The translations under genes and the position numbers were made by a program. A DNA stretch of 64,000 bases from NCBI GenBank assembly GCA_965212505.1, contig OZ243123.1, positions 1,736,001-1,800,000 on the forward strand. Reading direction: 5' to 3'. The first letter of the stretch is position 1; each line of letters starts with the position of its first letter. Origin of the DNA: JAHEKO01 sp965212505. GTDB lineage: Bacteria; Acidobacteriota; Thermoanaerobaculia; Multivoradales; JAHEKO01. Shown one piece after another: positions 1 to 8,935 of the stretch. The notes under the pieces were generated by a model that saw only the letters and a list, made by a program, of their open reading frames with translations, did not search any database and had not been told where the DNA came from.

Positions 1-2
1 GC

Positions 3-323
3 AACCGGAGCTGGAGCCTCTGGGCGAGCTGTCCGCATTGGCCCGTAGCCGACCTTGGAGACGACTTCCGCGAGCCGGTCGTCTCCGATGTTCCGGTTCT
101 GTTCGTCAGCGGTTCCCTCGATGGCAAGACTCCGGTCGAGAACGGCCTCGACGCGCTCGGAGGCTTCGCCAACGGCCGTCACCTGGTTGTCGATGGCGGC
201 TCCCACGACGACGATCTGCTGGTCGTCTCGCCGGAGATCCTCGAAGCGATTGTTGCGTTCCTCGACGGGCGTGAACCACCCGGGCGGATCGATCTGGGGC
301 CGCTCGAGTTCGACCTGCCGTAG
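3..323 (+). CDS. Alpha/beta-hydrolase, C-terminal part (5' end outside window)
   Basis: This reading frame is open from the window edge and ends at TAG 321-323, giving 106 residues. It contains VPVLFVSGSLDGKTP followed by a GSHDD element. That is the usual layout of the C-terminal Asp and His of the catalytic triad in TAP-like alpha/beta-hydrolases (the Asp follows the 'SG.LD' strand, the His sits in 'GSH'). The nucleophile elbow must lie upstream of the window. It converges on the next gene, itself a TAP-like hydrolase with the equivalent VPSLLLSGNRDPVTP segment, so the two may be paralogues. The substrate is unknown. Confidence 0.75.
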   Translation, partial: NRSWSLWASCPHWPVADLGDDFREPVVSDVPVLFVSGSLDGKTPVENGLDALGGFANGRHLVVDGGSHDDDLLVVSPEILEAIVAFLDGREPPGRIDLGPLEFDLP

Positions 324-327
324 CCCG

Positions 328-1815
328 CTAGGGCGACGCGCCCGCCTCGGGGAGCGCAAACTCCACGGGTGGCCGCTCTTCGACGCAAGAAGCGTCTAGG
401 TTCTCGACCGAGGCGGAGTCCAACAGCTGGCGGACGATCTGGCCGATGCACGGCCCCCCGACGCCGTGTCCGGCTCCCGGCACGACGATGTGGAAGCTGT
501 TCGACAGGTGTTCGGCGACGGCGACCGCTCCTGACGGAGGCGTCACCGGGTCGCGGTTGCCGGAGAGCAAGAGCGACGGCACGTCGCTCTTGACCGGCTC
601 CCAGTAGGTGGGATCGAGCCGCGCATAGGGCCAAACTTCGCACGCCCGTTTGTAGCCATTGATCAGGAAGTCGCCCAGGAAGGTCCCCTCGGTCTCGCGC
701 GCGATCAGCTCGTCGTCGACGCGGCTGATGTCCTCGGCGCAGATCACCGAGAAGTGCATTCCCGACTCGCCGCCCGGCTCGGCCACCCAGCCGGTGCGTG
801 CGAGGTAGTAGCTGGCGAGGGGCTGCCAATCTCCGTTGGCCGCCTGGGTGACCATGGCCGGGACGTCGGCGCCCCGTCGGTAGAGAAGGCCACGCAGGGC
901 GTAGCCGAGGGCCCCACGTCCGAACCGAACGGTCTTGCCTTCGATCTGAACCTCGGGCGGATCGGTGCGCGTCCGCCCGAGGACGCGCTCCATGGTGGCG
1001 CCGAAGTCTGGGTAGGCGTCCGCGCAGCCCGCATTGAGGGCGCACTCGGCGATCAGCTCGTCGAGTGCGGCTTGAAGCCCCCGAGCGTGCTTCAGGTAGC
1101 CGTGCTCGAAGATGGGCGAAACGCCGTTCATCACCGCCGTCCGCACGGAGTCCGGATACCGCCGCAGGTAGACCTGAATCTCGTGGGTTCCGTAGGAGCC
1201 GCCGTTCAGATTCAGAGTCGAGTAGTTGAGCCAGCCGCGTAGCTCTTCGAGGTCGTCGATGTTGTTCTCGGAGGTGTAGAAGCGGAGGTCGGTTCGCTCG
1301 GTCAGGCGATCGCGGCAGGCCTCGATGTGGTCGACCGGGAAGATGTTCTCGAACCGAGATTCGACGCCGCCCGGGTAGGGCACGTCACAGTCGATCGGCT
1401 GCGAGGCGCCGACGCCTCGAAAGTCGAGAAAGAGTAGGTCGCGCTGCTTCCGCATCTCGCTGTCCGGGATGATGAAGGGAGAGGCGTCGATCACCGAGCT
1501 GCCGGGGCCGCCGAAGAAGAAGGTGATCGCGTCGCTGTGGCGCGAGTCCGGATCCAGGGCGTCGGCGATCACGAATCCGAGGTCGATCGTCCGACCGCTC
1601 TGCGCCTCACGGTTCTCCCAGACTCGGTAGCGGCCGCAGCGGACAGAGCCCTCGAGCTCTTCCATGCAGGGTTGGATGATGCCGGTCCCGGCAGGAGCGC
1701 CCTCGGGCAGATCGGGAAAGGTGGGTGTCGCTGGCGGTTGCGCTCGAGCGCCATGGGCGATGAGGGTCAGGCTCACGGCGACCAGGCATGGGAGGAGCGA
1801 GGTGCGGTAGCGCAT
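328..1815 (-). CDS. Secreted alpha/beta-hydrolase, TAP-like (prolyl aminopeptidase-like)
   Basis: This is a 495-residue protein. The ATG at 1815 is preferred because it opens directly into a signal peptide (MRYRTSLLPCLVAV... ending in an ARA-Q cleavage-like site). It has the alpha/beta-hydrolase order of FFFGGPGSS (oxyanion region), LLFLDFRGVGAS, the nucleophile elbow GGSYGTHE, and the C-terminal TAP-like segment VPSLLLSGNRDPVTPP with the catalytic His in PGAGHGVG. The family includes secreted tripeptidyl and prolyl aminopeptidases and some esterases. It starts 2 bp after the stop of the upstream secreted-protein gene, so the two are probably co-transcribed. The exact substrate cannot be read from sequence. 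Confidence 0.85.
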   Translation of the reverse strand: MRYRTSLLPCLVAVSLTLIAHGARAQPPATPTFPDLPEGAPAGTGIIQPCMEELEGSVRCGRYRVWENREAQSGRTIDLGFVIADALDPDSRHSDAITFFFGGPGSSVIDASPFIIPDSEMRKQRDLLFLDFRGVGASQPIDCDVPYPGGVESRFENIFPVDHIEACRDRLTERTDLRFYTSENNIDDLEELRGWLNYSTLNLNGGSYGTHEIQVYLRRYPDSVRTAVMNGVSPIFEHGYLKHARGLQAALDELIAECALNAGCADAYPDFGATMERVLGRTRTDPPEVQIEGKTVRFGRGALGYALRGLLYRRGADVPAMVTQAANGDWQPLASYYLARTGWVAEPGGESGMHFSVICAEDISRVDDELIARETEGTFLGDFLINGYKRACEVWPYARLDPTYWEPVKSDVPSLLLSGNRDPVTPPSGAVAVAEHLSNSFHIVVPGAGHGVGGPCIGQIVRQLLDSASVENLDASCVEERPPVEFALPEAGASP

Positions 1816-1817
1816 AG

Positions 1818-2351
1818 TCAGTTGTTGCGGGCGGCGCTGCAACTCAGCGCCACGTTGTTCGCCTTCTTCTTGTTGCTGAAGTCCGTTCGGGTGTACGACC
1901 AGGCCGAAGTGTTCCCCGATTCGAATCCGTCCGCGAAAATGAGGTCGGGTGGAATTTCGATCTGCCAGTCTGCGAAGCCCCCTCGACCGGTGCGGAACGT
2001 TCCCGAGTCGATGTCGTGGGTTTCGACCAGGCCGGTTTCGTTGTCACGGACAAGCAGTTGTGCGGTGTACGTGCCCTTCGCCTTCTTGACGCCCTGCTGA
2101 TCGCGGGTCACCTGGAGGGTGCAAAACACCGGCAGGAAGTCGCTGAGAGGCGGTGGGAAGGAGCCGGGGATCGGTGCGATCGACTCGAACGTCGGGAACT
2201 GCTTCACCGGGCAGCTGGTGCCGGTGTTCAGGGTCGTCGTCCCGAAGTTGGCGGCGAAGACGCCGTCGCCGGCGTGGAGTGACGACGTCCAGGCCAGAGC
2301 GAGCACCAGTGCCGCCGTCACAAGGCGCCTCAAAGGGGCAGTTGGGATCAT
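1818..2351 (-). CDS. Secreted protein with C-terminal FADGFESG motif
   Basis: This is a 177-residue protein starting at ATG 2351, preceded by a GGAGG Shine-Dalgarno 4 nt upstream. An N-terminal signal peptide (MIPTAPLRRLVTAALVLALA) is followed by a Cys-containing beta-rich body of unknown function. Near the C-terminus is IFADGFESGNTSAWS. From memory, this short 'FADGFESGDtsaWS' element recurs in many otherwise unrelated secreted proteins of Acidobacteriota and some gammaproteobacteria; its role is not known to me. It is the first gene of a probable two-gene transcript with the downstream hydrolase. Confidence 0.65.
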   Translation of the reverse strand: MIPTAPLRRLVTAALVLALAWTSSLHAGDGVFAANFGTTTLNTGTSCPVKQFPTFESIAPIPGSFPPPLSDFLPVFCTLQVTRDQQGVKKAKGTYTAQLLVRDNETGLVETHDIDSGTFRTGRGGFADWQIEIPPDLIFADGFESGNTSAWSYTRTDFSNKKKANNVALSCSAARNN

Positions 2352-2533
2352 GAGTCCTCCGTGGTTGTCTGGGACGGAAGGTTGCTCCGGAAGTTTACAG
2401 CTGTTGCGCGACCGGGCTCGCAGGCGCGGCCGACAGCCCCCCACGGAGTTGTATTCCGGTTGGAGGAACAGCACCGGCCCAGGGGTTCGCTATCATCAAC
2501 CCACGCCGCTTCTTGGGAGCTGCTCGCAGGAAG
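2352..2533. other. Divergent intergenic region
   Basis: This 182-bp gap lies between the minus-strand secreted protein and the plus-strand TonB-dependent receptor and must hold both promoters. A TATCAT hexamer at 2491-2496 could be the -10 box for the receptor, but no convincing -35 partner is visible. If FecI-type control applies, this is where the ECF sigma-factor promoter of the receptor would be expected. Confidence 0.35.
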
Positions 2534-4888
2534 ATGGATAGACCGCCAGACGCTCCGACTGACGCCTCCGTAGACCGACTGGGTTCCCGATCGGCGAGAG
2601 TGAGCCGCTGCCTGGTCGTGGCGGCTCTACTCGTTACGACGGCGGCGCAGGCCAGCCTCCCGTCGCTCGAGGGCAAGAGGCTGGAAGAGGCATTGGGCCT
2701 CCTGCGCGAGGCGGGGTTGCCACTCATCTACAACAGCCGCGTCGTTCGGCCCGACATGAGGGTGGTCTCCGAGCCCGCAGCCCGGTCGCTGCGAGAGGCG
2801 CTTGCCGAAATCTTGGCGCCGCACGAGTTGATACCTCGCCAAGGGCCCGGTGGGGCGATTGTCATCGCGCCGGCGCGAGGAGCCGGGCGCCAGAGCGAGA
2901 CGGTCGACACGCCGGTTCGACACCCCGAGGCTTTCGATGAGATCACGGTTCGGCCGAGCCAACTGGCCGTACGAAACGAAGAGACGCTCGCTCCCACCGT
3001 TGGACTCGATCGCGAAGAAACGTTGCGTCTGCCGCGCCTCTCAGAGGATCTCTTCCGCGGCCTGACGGTTCTGCCGGGTGTCGCCGGGTTGGAGACCTCG
3101 GCTCGGAGTGGTCTACGCGGTGGGCGTCCGGACGAGACCTTGATCCTATTCGACGGCCTCGAGTTGATTGAGCCGTTTCATCTCAAGGACCTAGGGTCGA
3201 CACTGGGTCTGGTTCCGCCGGAAGCGGTCGGACGACTCGACCTGATGAATGGGAGCTTCCCCGTTCGCTATGGCGATCGGATGAGCGGCGTCTTGAAGTT
3301 GACGCCGGTCGTTTCGGACGCGCGCCGTTTCCAGGTCGCTGTCAGTACGCTCGACGCGCGTGGGGTCTACCGCGATCGAATCGGCGCCTGGTCGTGGCTG
3401 ACCTCGGGCAGGATCGGCGCCTCCGATCCCGTCGAGACACTTCCCGAGCGCGAGGAGAGTCCGGACTACTGGGACTTTGTCGGCCGGCTTCGTCGAGAGC
3501 TCTCTAGCGGCGGTGTGGTGCGTTTCAATCTATTGCTCGCCGATGACGTTCTGACCTTTCAGAATCAGCGGGAAGGGCTTCTGCGGGACTATAAGACTCG
3601 CTACCGGAATCACTACGCTTGGCTGTCGCACGTTCGCACTCTGGGACCAGCGCTGATTGAAACCGTTGCGGCTCTTGGCGATCTGACTGCCGATCGCAGC
3701 GCGGTCGAGGACCTCGCCGCGAGAGAACTCAACCTCTCGGACGCGCGGGAGACCGACCTGAGGAGCCTGCGCCAGGACGTCGACCTATGGCGGCCGAAGT
3801 ACGATCTTCGATTCGGCTGGCACTATCGGCAGCTGGTGACGCGGACGAGCTACTCAAACGAGTTCGAGCTCGAAAGCCCCCTCGCTGGAATCCGAACCGT
3901 CCCCTCCGGCCTCCTCCAGTTCCAGGATCGTCTCGAGCGGGACGAGACGTCGGCCTACCTCTCGAGCCGGTACCGGTGGGGCGACCGGTTGACCGTAGAG
4001 GTCGGTCTCCGTTGGGACGACTACTCCCACACAGGAGACCAGCTGTGGAGCCCGCGACTGAGCGCGTCGTGGACGCTGACCTCATCGCAGGTTCTCCGCG
4101 CGTCCGTTGGCCGGTACGGCCAGGCGGAGCGTCCCCATGAACTGCAGGTGTTCGACGGCGAGACCGAGTTCTCGCGGGCCGAACGATCGACCCACTATGT
4201 GCTCGGTTATGAGCGAGAGCTGCCGGCACGAGCGTCACTGCGGGTCGAGCTCTACAGTAAGAGAATCGAGAACCCGCGGCCCCGTTTCGAAAACCTCTTC
4301 GAGCCGGTCAGCCCGTTTCCGGAGTTTCAGAACGATCGGGTGAAGATCGAGCCCGAAGTCGGGCGCGCGATCGGGCTCGAGCTGCTCCTCCGACAGCGCG
4401 CGGCGCCTGGCTTCGACTGGTGGGTCGCCTACGCTCGCTCGGACTCCGAGGACCGCATTGCCGGCGACTGGATCCCTCGATCCAATGACCAGCGTTCGGT
4501 TTTCTCGATCGGAGCTGGGTACGAGCGCGGCGCCTGGAGTCTCGCGCTGGTCGGGCAGTACCGCAGTGGTCGACCGACGACCCGAATCACCCTGAGGCCG
4601 GAGTCATCGGAAGACGAAACGGAAGGCATAGCGACTCTTGGGCCGCTGTTTGCTGATCGGCTGAGCGCTTATCACCGTCTCGATTTGCGGTTTGCGCGGC
4701 GCTGGGCGCTGCGCCGAAGCTCTCTCGAAGCGTTCGTGAACCTACAGAACGTCTACGACCGGGCCAACGTACGAGGACTCGAGTTCGCGTTCGAGGTGAC
4801 CGAGGACGGCGAGACGGTGAGTTTCGACCGGCGAGCTCTCGAATGGGTCGGATTCCACCCGACGGCTGGACTTCGCTGGTCAAACTGA
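2534..4888 (+). CDS. TonB-dependent receptor with N-terminal signalling (STN) domain
   Basis: An outer-membrane transducer of about 784 residues. After a signal peptide (SRCLVVAALLVTTAAQA) comes an STN/secretin-like domain (SLPSLEGKRLEEALGLLR ... IVIAPA, about residues 42-112). A plug domain follows (SGLRGGRPDETLILFDGLEL; LMNGSFPVRYGDRMSGVL) and then a beta-barrel to the C-terminus. The STN domain is the hallmark of FecA-type receptors that signal through a FecR-like anti-sigma factor to an ECF sigma factor, and exactly such a pair lies convergently next door. The start is uncertain: ATG 2534 follows AGGA closely, TTG 2513 and GTG 2600 are in frame, and GTG 2600 would give the most compact signal peptide. 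The ligand is unknown. The C-terminus (GLRWSN) lacks the terminal aromatic residue common in barrels. Confidence 0.85.
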   Translation: MDRPPDAPTDASVDRLGSRSARVSRCLVVAALLVTTAAQASLPSLEGKRLEEALGLLREAGLPLIYNSRVVRPDMRVVSEPAARSLREALAEILAPHELIPRQGPGGAIVIAPARGAGRQSETVDTPVRHPEAFDEITVRPSQLAVRNEETLAPTVGLDREETLRLPRLSEDLFRGLTVLPGVAGLETSARSGLRGGRPDETLILFDGLELIEPFHLKDLGSTLGLVPPEAVGRLDLMNGSFPVRYGDRMSGVLKLTPVVSDARRFQVAVSTLDARGVYRDRIGAWSWLTSGRIGASDPVETLPEREESPDYWDFVGRLRRELSSGGVVRFNLLLADDVLTFQNQREGLLRDYKTRYRNHYAWLSHVRTLGPALIETVAALGDLTADRSAVEDLAARELNLSDARETDLRSLRQDVDLWRPKYDLRFGWHYRQLVTRTSYSNEFELESPLAGIRTVPSGLLQFQDRLERDETSAYLSSRYRWGDRLTVEVGLRWDDYSHTGDQLWSPRLSASWTLTSSQVLRASVGRYGQAERPHELQVFDGETEFSRAERSTHYVLGYERELPARASLRVELYSKRIENPRPRFENLFEPVSPFPEFQNDRVKIEPEVGRAIGLELLLRQRAAPGFDWWVAYARSDSEDRIAGDWIPRSNDQRSVFSIGAGYERGAWSLALVGQYRSGRPTTRITLRPESSEDETEGIATLGPLFADRLSAYHRLDLRFARRWALRRSSLEAFVNLQNVYDRANVRGLEFAFEVTEDGETVSFDRRALEWVGFHPTAGLRWSN

Positions 4889-4898
4889 GGGGACGACG

Positions 4899-5897
4899 CT
4901 AGCTGCCCGCGAGTGCGGTAGCCCGCGACACTTGGAGTGCGCCGTTGACGACGTGGGCTGTGAGCCCGCTTCCAGCGAGCCCGAGGTCGACTGTCTCTAA
5001 AGGGGATAGCCCTCTGACGGCGTCGCCGTGGAGTGTGATCGCGGCAGCATCGGACGCCAGTTGGTCGGAGCTGTAGACGAGGCGTCGACCCGTCTCTCGA
5101 GCGGCCCAGGCGAACAAGTCGTGAAGCGACCTTCCCTCCAGAGGGAAGGGGCGGCCGAGAGTTTCCGCCCACTCCCAGGCGACGCCATAGATAGGAATGG
5201 CGCTCCTCAAGGGTGGACCGCTCGTGGCGAGAGCGAGTTGTTCGCCCGAGTCGACCCTGAGCAAGCCGCTCTTGGCTTCGATCTCCACGCGGCCCTCTCG
5301 CACTCGAACCTCGACGGTGGAGCCCTCTACGAGAGCCTCGAATTGGGTGCCGATGTCGGAAATGACACCGAGCGGAGTCTCGAGATAGAGAGCCGGGCCG
5401 TCGCCGGCGGAGGTCGGTGCGCCCGAATCAAAGTAGACGGCTCCGGCGACGAGTCGAGCCCGACCCGCTTCGAGCATCTCGACTTCGGCCTGGCGGGCGA
5501 GACGCAGGGTCGCCGAACCGTCGAGCTGCAGAAGGGCGCCGCCGCTCGAGCCGGTGGTCACCGTCGAGCCGGCGAGGACCTCGGTCCCAGCGACTGCGCT
5601 CGCCCCGTCGATGGCTGCGTTTGAAGCGGTCGCCCCGATCGTCGCGACGGTCGGAGGCGAATGGGTCTTGTCGAACCAGAGGTAGGCGGTGAGCGCCAAC
5701 AAGAGTCCCGCTGCGGCCGCCCACGCCGATCGCCGCCTTCGCGACCGCGTCTCATGCACCCGACGTTGCCAGCTCGCTTCGACCGCCTGGTAGACCTCGG
5801 GCGGTAGCCCTGGGCGAGCCGCCTCGCCTTCGAGAAGAGCGCTCAACCGCTCCTCGTCTCGGGCGCTCCACCTATCCGAAGCGTTGATCTCGTTCAT
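4899..5897 (-). CDS. fecR: FecR-family anti-sigma factor / signal transducer
   Basis: This is a 332-residue protein from ATG 5897. It has a cytoplasmic N-terminal region (about 1-55, the sigma-binding part), one transmembrane helix (SAWAAAAGLLLALTAYLWF), and a periplasmic FecR domain with the VISDIGTQFEALVEGSTVEV strand pattern. A C-terminal domain (about 250-320) resembles the STN-like fold (LHDLFAWAARETGRRLVY). Its start overlaps the 3' end of the ECF sigma gene by 26 bp, so translation is likely coupled and stoichiometric. It should hold the sigma factor inactive until the TonB-dependent receptor at 2534-4888 signals. It converges on that receptor with 10 bp between stop codons. Confidence 0.85.
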   Translation of the reverse strand: MNEINASDRWSARDEERLSALLEGEAARPGLPPEVYQAVEASWQRRVHETRSRRRRSAWAAAAGLLLALTAYLWFDKTHSPPTVATIGATASNAAIDGASAVAGTEVLAGSTVTTGSSGGALLQLDGSATLRLARQAEVEMLEAGRARLVAGAVYFDSGAPTSAGDGPALYLETPLGVISDIGTQFEALVEGSTVEVRVREGRVEIEAKSGLLRVDSGEQLALATSGPPLRSAIPIYGVAWEWAETLGRPFPLEGRSLHDLFAWAARETGRRLVYSSDQLASDAAAITLHGDAVRGLSPLETVDLGLAGSGLTAHVVNGALQVSRATALAGS

Positions 5898-6540
5898 CGT
5901 TCTCGTTCGCGGTACTCGGAGCACCCTTGGAGAGTTTGCGGCTGGGGAGCTGTCTCCAGGAACCGTCGCCGCAGAGGCGGTCGAAATGCTCGCGGAAGGC
6001 GAGTCTGGCGCGAGTCAGACGCGACTCCGCGGCCTTCTGGCTGACGCCGAGCTCGGTCGCGATCTCTTGCGTGGTCCAACCCAGGATGTACTTCCACTCC
6101 AGGACGCTGCCGTAGTCGAACGGCAGCACGTCGAGTGTAGCGTGCACTAGGTGAGCGGCTTCTCGCCGTTCGAGAGCGTGCGCGGGGTTCAACAGTGCCC
6201 AGCTCTCCGATGTTTCGTCGTCGAGTTCGACGCTGATGGGAGCCCGTCGACGTTTGCCTGCCTGCCGCCGAACTTCGTAGACGCAGCAGGTACAGAGCCA
6301 GGTGAACAGAGACGCGTCGCCTCGATACGTCTCGATGCGCTCGATCGCCTGAACGAGCGTCTGCTGAACGACGTCTCGGGCCAACTCCTCGTTCCATCGC
6401 AGTCGACTGAGCGCGAATCGATAGAGGCCGCGCGCGTTCTCCTCGAAGAAGCGGTCGAACGCCTCGCGGTCTCCTCGAAGGAGCCGGCGTACCAATTTCA
6501 GGTCCTCGTGGCGTCCGGCGGTGCGACTTGTTTCGGTCAT
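5872..6540 (-). CDS. ECF-family RNA polymerase sigma factor
   Basis: This is a 222-residue protein. Region 2 (GDREAFDRFFEENARGLYRF ... FTWLCTCCVYEVRR) and region 4 with a helix-turn-helix (WTTQEIATELGVSQKAAESR) are both recognisable. It is in the usual FecI-like position before a fecR gene and overlaps it by 26 bp. ATG 6540 is preferred. There is no clear Shine-Dalgarno, and an in-frame GTG 11 codons upstream would only add an Arg-rich stretch. It is downstream of, and probably co-transcribed with, the cytochrome b/20-haem cytochrome/TPR genes. The regulator therefore seems tied to the electron-transfer locus rather than standing alone. Confidence 0.88.
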   Translation of the reverse strand: MTETSRTAGRHEDLKLVRRLLRGDREAFDRFFEENARGLYRFALSRLRWNEELARDVVQQTLVQAIERIETYRGDASLFTWLCTCCVYEVRRQAGKRRRAPISVELDDETSESWALLNPAHALERREAAHLVHATLDVLPFDYGSVLEWKYILGWTTQEIATELGVSQKAAESRLTRARLAFREHFDRLCGDGSWRQLPSRKLSKGAPSTANENDERDQRFG

Positions 6541-6614
6541 GCGGCGGTGGCGCCGGCGTCGGCCGGGCACCGAGGCGAACTGCTTGCAAGCCCGAGACCA
6601 AGAGGAGCGGAGTG

Positions 6615-7205
6615 CTAGGAGCCGACATCCAATTGGCCGCTTCTCGCCAGGTCGAGCATGTGCTCGAGCTGGGAATGACCGTTCTTCGCGAGGCCGAGCC
6701 CTGTTTCCCAGGTAGCGATCGCCGTCTCTCGCTGGCCAGAGCGGAGGTAGAGCATGCCGCGAAGCACGAACGCGTTCAGGTAGGTCGGGTCCGCCGTGAG
6801 TACCTGGTCGAGAAGGGCATGAGCGCGTCGACCTTGCCCCATCTGCGCCCGGACGGCCGCGTGAACGTAGAGGCCGTCGACGTCGTTTGGCGATTGAGCG
6901 AGTACCTCTGAAGCCGCGTCGAATGCACGAAGGTAGTCTGCGGCTTCGAGGTAGCGCTTGGCGGCGCTCCGGCGTTCCGAGAGCTCGGTTCGAGGCTTCG
7001 ACCAGCCGTGGGCCTTGGCGAGTTCGTCCCAGGTCGACGTACGGGCGGCCTCGGCGGAGCTCATCTGCGAATGCGGAGGGTCCTCTCTCGGGGACGACCG
7101 GAGTGTAAATACGGTAATTGAGGCGATCGCGGCGGTTGCGACTCCAGCGACCAACCCGAGGCGACTCGGCGCGAATCGGCTGAACGGGTCCCAAGGAAAT
7201 CTCAT
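6615..7205 (-). CDS. Membrane-anchored TPR protein of the cytochrome operon
   Basis: This is a 196-residue protein starting at ATG 7205, with an AAGGAG Shine-Dalgarno 8 nt upstream. It overlaps the stop of the 20-haem cytochrome gene as ATGA. One N-terminal transmembrane helix (LGLVAGVATAAIASITVFTL) precedes two to three tetratricopeptide repeats (ADYLRAFDAASEVLAQSPND; AHALLDQVLTADPTYLNAFV; ETAIATWETGLGLAKNG). The architecture resembles the TPR half of CcmH/CycH cytochrome c maturation factors. A chaperone or assembly role for the multihaem cytochrome is plausible but inferred from context only. Confidence 0.75.
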   Translation of the reverse strand: MRFPWDPFSRFAPSRLGLVAGVATAAIASITVFTLRSSPREDPPHSQMSSAEAARTSTWDELAKAHGWSKPRTELSERRSAAKRYLEAADYLRAFDAASEVLAQSPNDVDGLYVHAAVRAQMGQGRRAHALLDQVLTADPTYLNAFVLRGMLYLRSGQRETAIATWETGLGLAKNGHSQLEHMLDLARSGQLDVGS

Positions 7206-8935
7206 GAGGTGCTCCTTTCTGTTGGGCTGTGACAGCTCTCGCAGGAGCTGCCGAGGGGTCGGTAGCGGATCAGCAACCCGTCGTCGCGCTCTTCGGCCGG
7301 ATGGCACGCTTCGCACGAAACTCCGCGGTGAGCGCCTTGTAGGGCGAACGCTGCGTCTCGGTCGTGGTCGAAGAGAGGCGCCGTCCAGTCGTCGAACGCG
7401 TGACACGAGGCACATCGATTGTTGGCCGTAGCGGTGGCGAACTGACGGTCGTGAGGGTCGTCGTGACAGGTCAAACAGGCGGCCTGCGCTTGGTTGAGGG
7501 TGACACCGGTTGTCGACTTGTCGCCGGTCGCGGCATGACATTCGGCGCAGGCGAGAACGGAGTGCCCACCGCGTAGAGGAAGTGCCGTTTGGTCGTGATC
7601 GAAGGTGACCAGACGCCAGCTTTCGAGCTGGTGGCAGCCTTCGCATCCCGTCGCCTCGATCCAGGAATTCACTTCACCCTGATGTGGGTCGAGGTGACAG
7701 TCCTTGCAAGCGGTCGACTCGAATCGGAACTGGTGCGTGAGGGCTGGCAGAGGTGCGGGCAAGGCCCAGCCGGGGCTGCCGAACTCACCTGAGGGCAGGA
7801 GGCTGTTCGACGGCGCCTCGGCGTGGCACGCGTCACACGGCGTCGCGAGATGAGCGCCAGCGAGGACGTAGCCGCTCTCCTGGTGGGCCGCGATCGAATA
7901 GGTCGTCGGCAGAAAGCCGTCGATGGTGTGGCAGTCGGAGCAGTCCTCGGCCGACTCGAATTGACGAAGGTGAGGGTCCGCATGACAGTCGGTGCAGGCC
8001 GAGAAGCGTTCGACTCGCAGTCCAGCGCCAGGTGGGTGGCAGGCCTGGCAGGTCACCGCCGCGTGTGCGCCCTCGAGCGGAAACGCGGTCAGGTTGTGAT
8101 CAAACCGCCGGGCGTCGAAGTGCGACCAGCCGAGCGGCGAGTGGCATTCGTGACATGCGCTACCGAGCCGCCCTCCGTGCTCATCTTGATGGCAGGCGGT
8201 GCACTCCGCGAATTCGGCGACTGCAAAGTCCAAGAAGTCGAGCCCGCCGTCCAGAGGGCTGGGCTCGTCCGCCGAGCGAGTCTGGTGGCAGCCACGGCAT
8301 TCAGCTGTGCGATGCGAGCCGCGCAGAGGGTATGCCGTCAAGTCGTGATCGAATGCCGTCGCAGGGCTCCAGGCGTCGGCGGTGTGGCAGTCGAAGCAAC
8401 CGTCGGGCTCGACCTGACCGCGGTGCTCGTCGAAGTGGCAGCCCAGACAGGTGGCTGACAGCCCGAGAAACGTTCGTGCGAGATCGACCCCCTCGCTCTC
8501 GAGGACGGTCTTATCCACGATCCGCTCGGCCCGATGACAGTCGCGACAGTTCGACGCCGCGTGTGCGCCTTCGAGTGGAAAGGAGGTCAGCCCATGGTCG
8601 AAAGCTTCGACTCCCGCCTTGCCCCACCAGATCAACTCGAAGTCGCGGCCATGATGCTCGATGTGGCAAGTCTGGCAGGCGTCGTAGCCGGCCTGAGCAT
8701 GTAGGCCGAGGCTCGCCTCGATCCTCGTCGCGAGGGCTTTGTGACAGTCGAGGCAGAGTTGGCGTGCGACGCCCTCGCCGGTTCGGTGGCAGCTCAGACA
8801 GTCGCCGCTACCGTCGAGTTCTTGGTGAGGCCGGCTCAACGCTCCCGGGGAGATCTGAGCCGACGCGGTCGATGCCGAGAGCAAAACGCACAGGAGAGCC
8901 GCCGGGACCAGCGCCGGTGACCGCAGTTCGCCCAT
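7202..8935 (-). CDS. Periplasmic 20-haem c-type cytochrome
   Basis: This is a 577-residue protein with an N-terminal signal peptide (ALVPAALLCVLLSASTASA) and 20 CXXCH haem-binding motifs by direct count, spread over the whole chain. Recurrent FDHDLTAYPLRGSH-type and CHxDEHxG/CHxDPHxxQF segments between the motifs provide distal His ligands, as in doubled-CXXCH cytochromes. It should be exported by Sec and matured in the periplasm. Its ATG overlaps the stop of the cytochrome b gene (TGATG) and its stop overlaps the TPR gene (ATGA), so the three are translationally coupled. The expected role is to move electrons between the membrane cytochrome b and another carrier; the donor and acceptor are inferred. 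Confidence 0.9.
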   Translation of the reverse strand: MGELRSPALVPAALLCVLLSASTASAQISPGALSRPHQELDGSGDCLSCHRTGEGVARQLCLDCHKALATRIEASLGLHAQAGYDACQTCHIEHHGRDFELIWWGKAGVEAFDHGLTSFPLEGAHAASNCRDCHRAERIVDKTVLESEGVDLARTFLGLSATCLGCHFDEHRGQVEPDGCFDCHTADAWSPATAFDHDLTAYPLRGSHRTAECRGCHQTRSADEPSPLDGGLDFLDFAVAEFAECTACHQDEHGGRLGSACHECHSPLGWSHFDARRFDHNLTAFPLEGAHAAVTCQACHPPGAGLRVERFSACTDCHADPHLRQFESAEDCSDCHTIDGFLPTTYSIAAHQESGYVLAGAHLATPCDACHAEAPSNSLLPSGEFGSPGWALPAPLPALTHQFRFESTACKDCHLDPHQGEVNSWIEATGCEGCHQLESWRLVTFDHDQTALPLRGGHSVLACAECHAATGDKSTTGVTLNQAQAACLTCHDDPHDRQFATATANNRCASCHAFDDWTAPLFDHDRDAAFALQGAHRGVSCEACHPAEERDDGLLIRYRPLGSSCESCHSPTERSTS

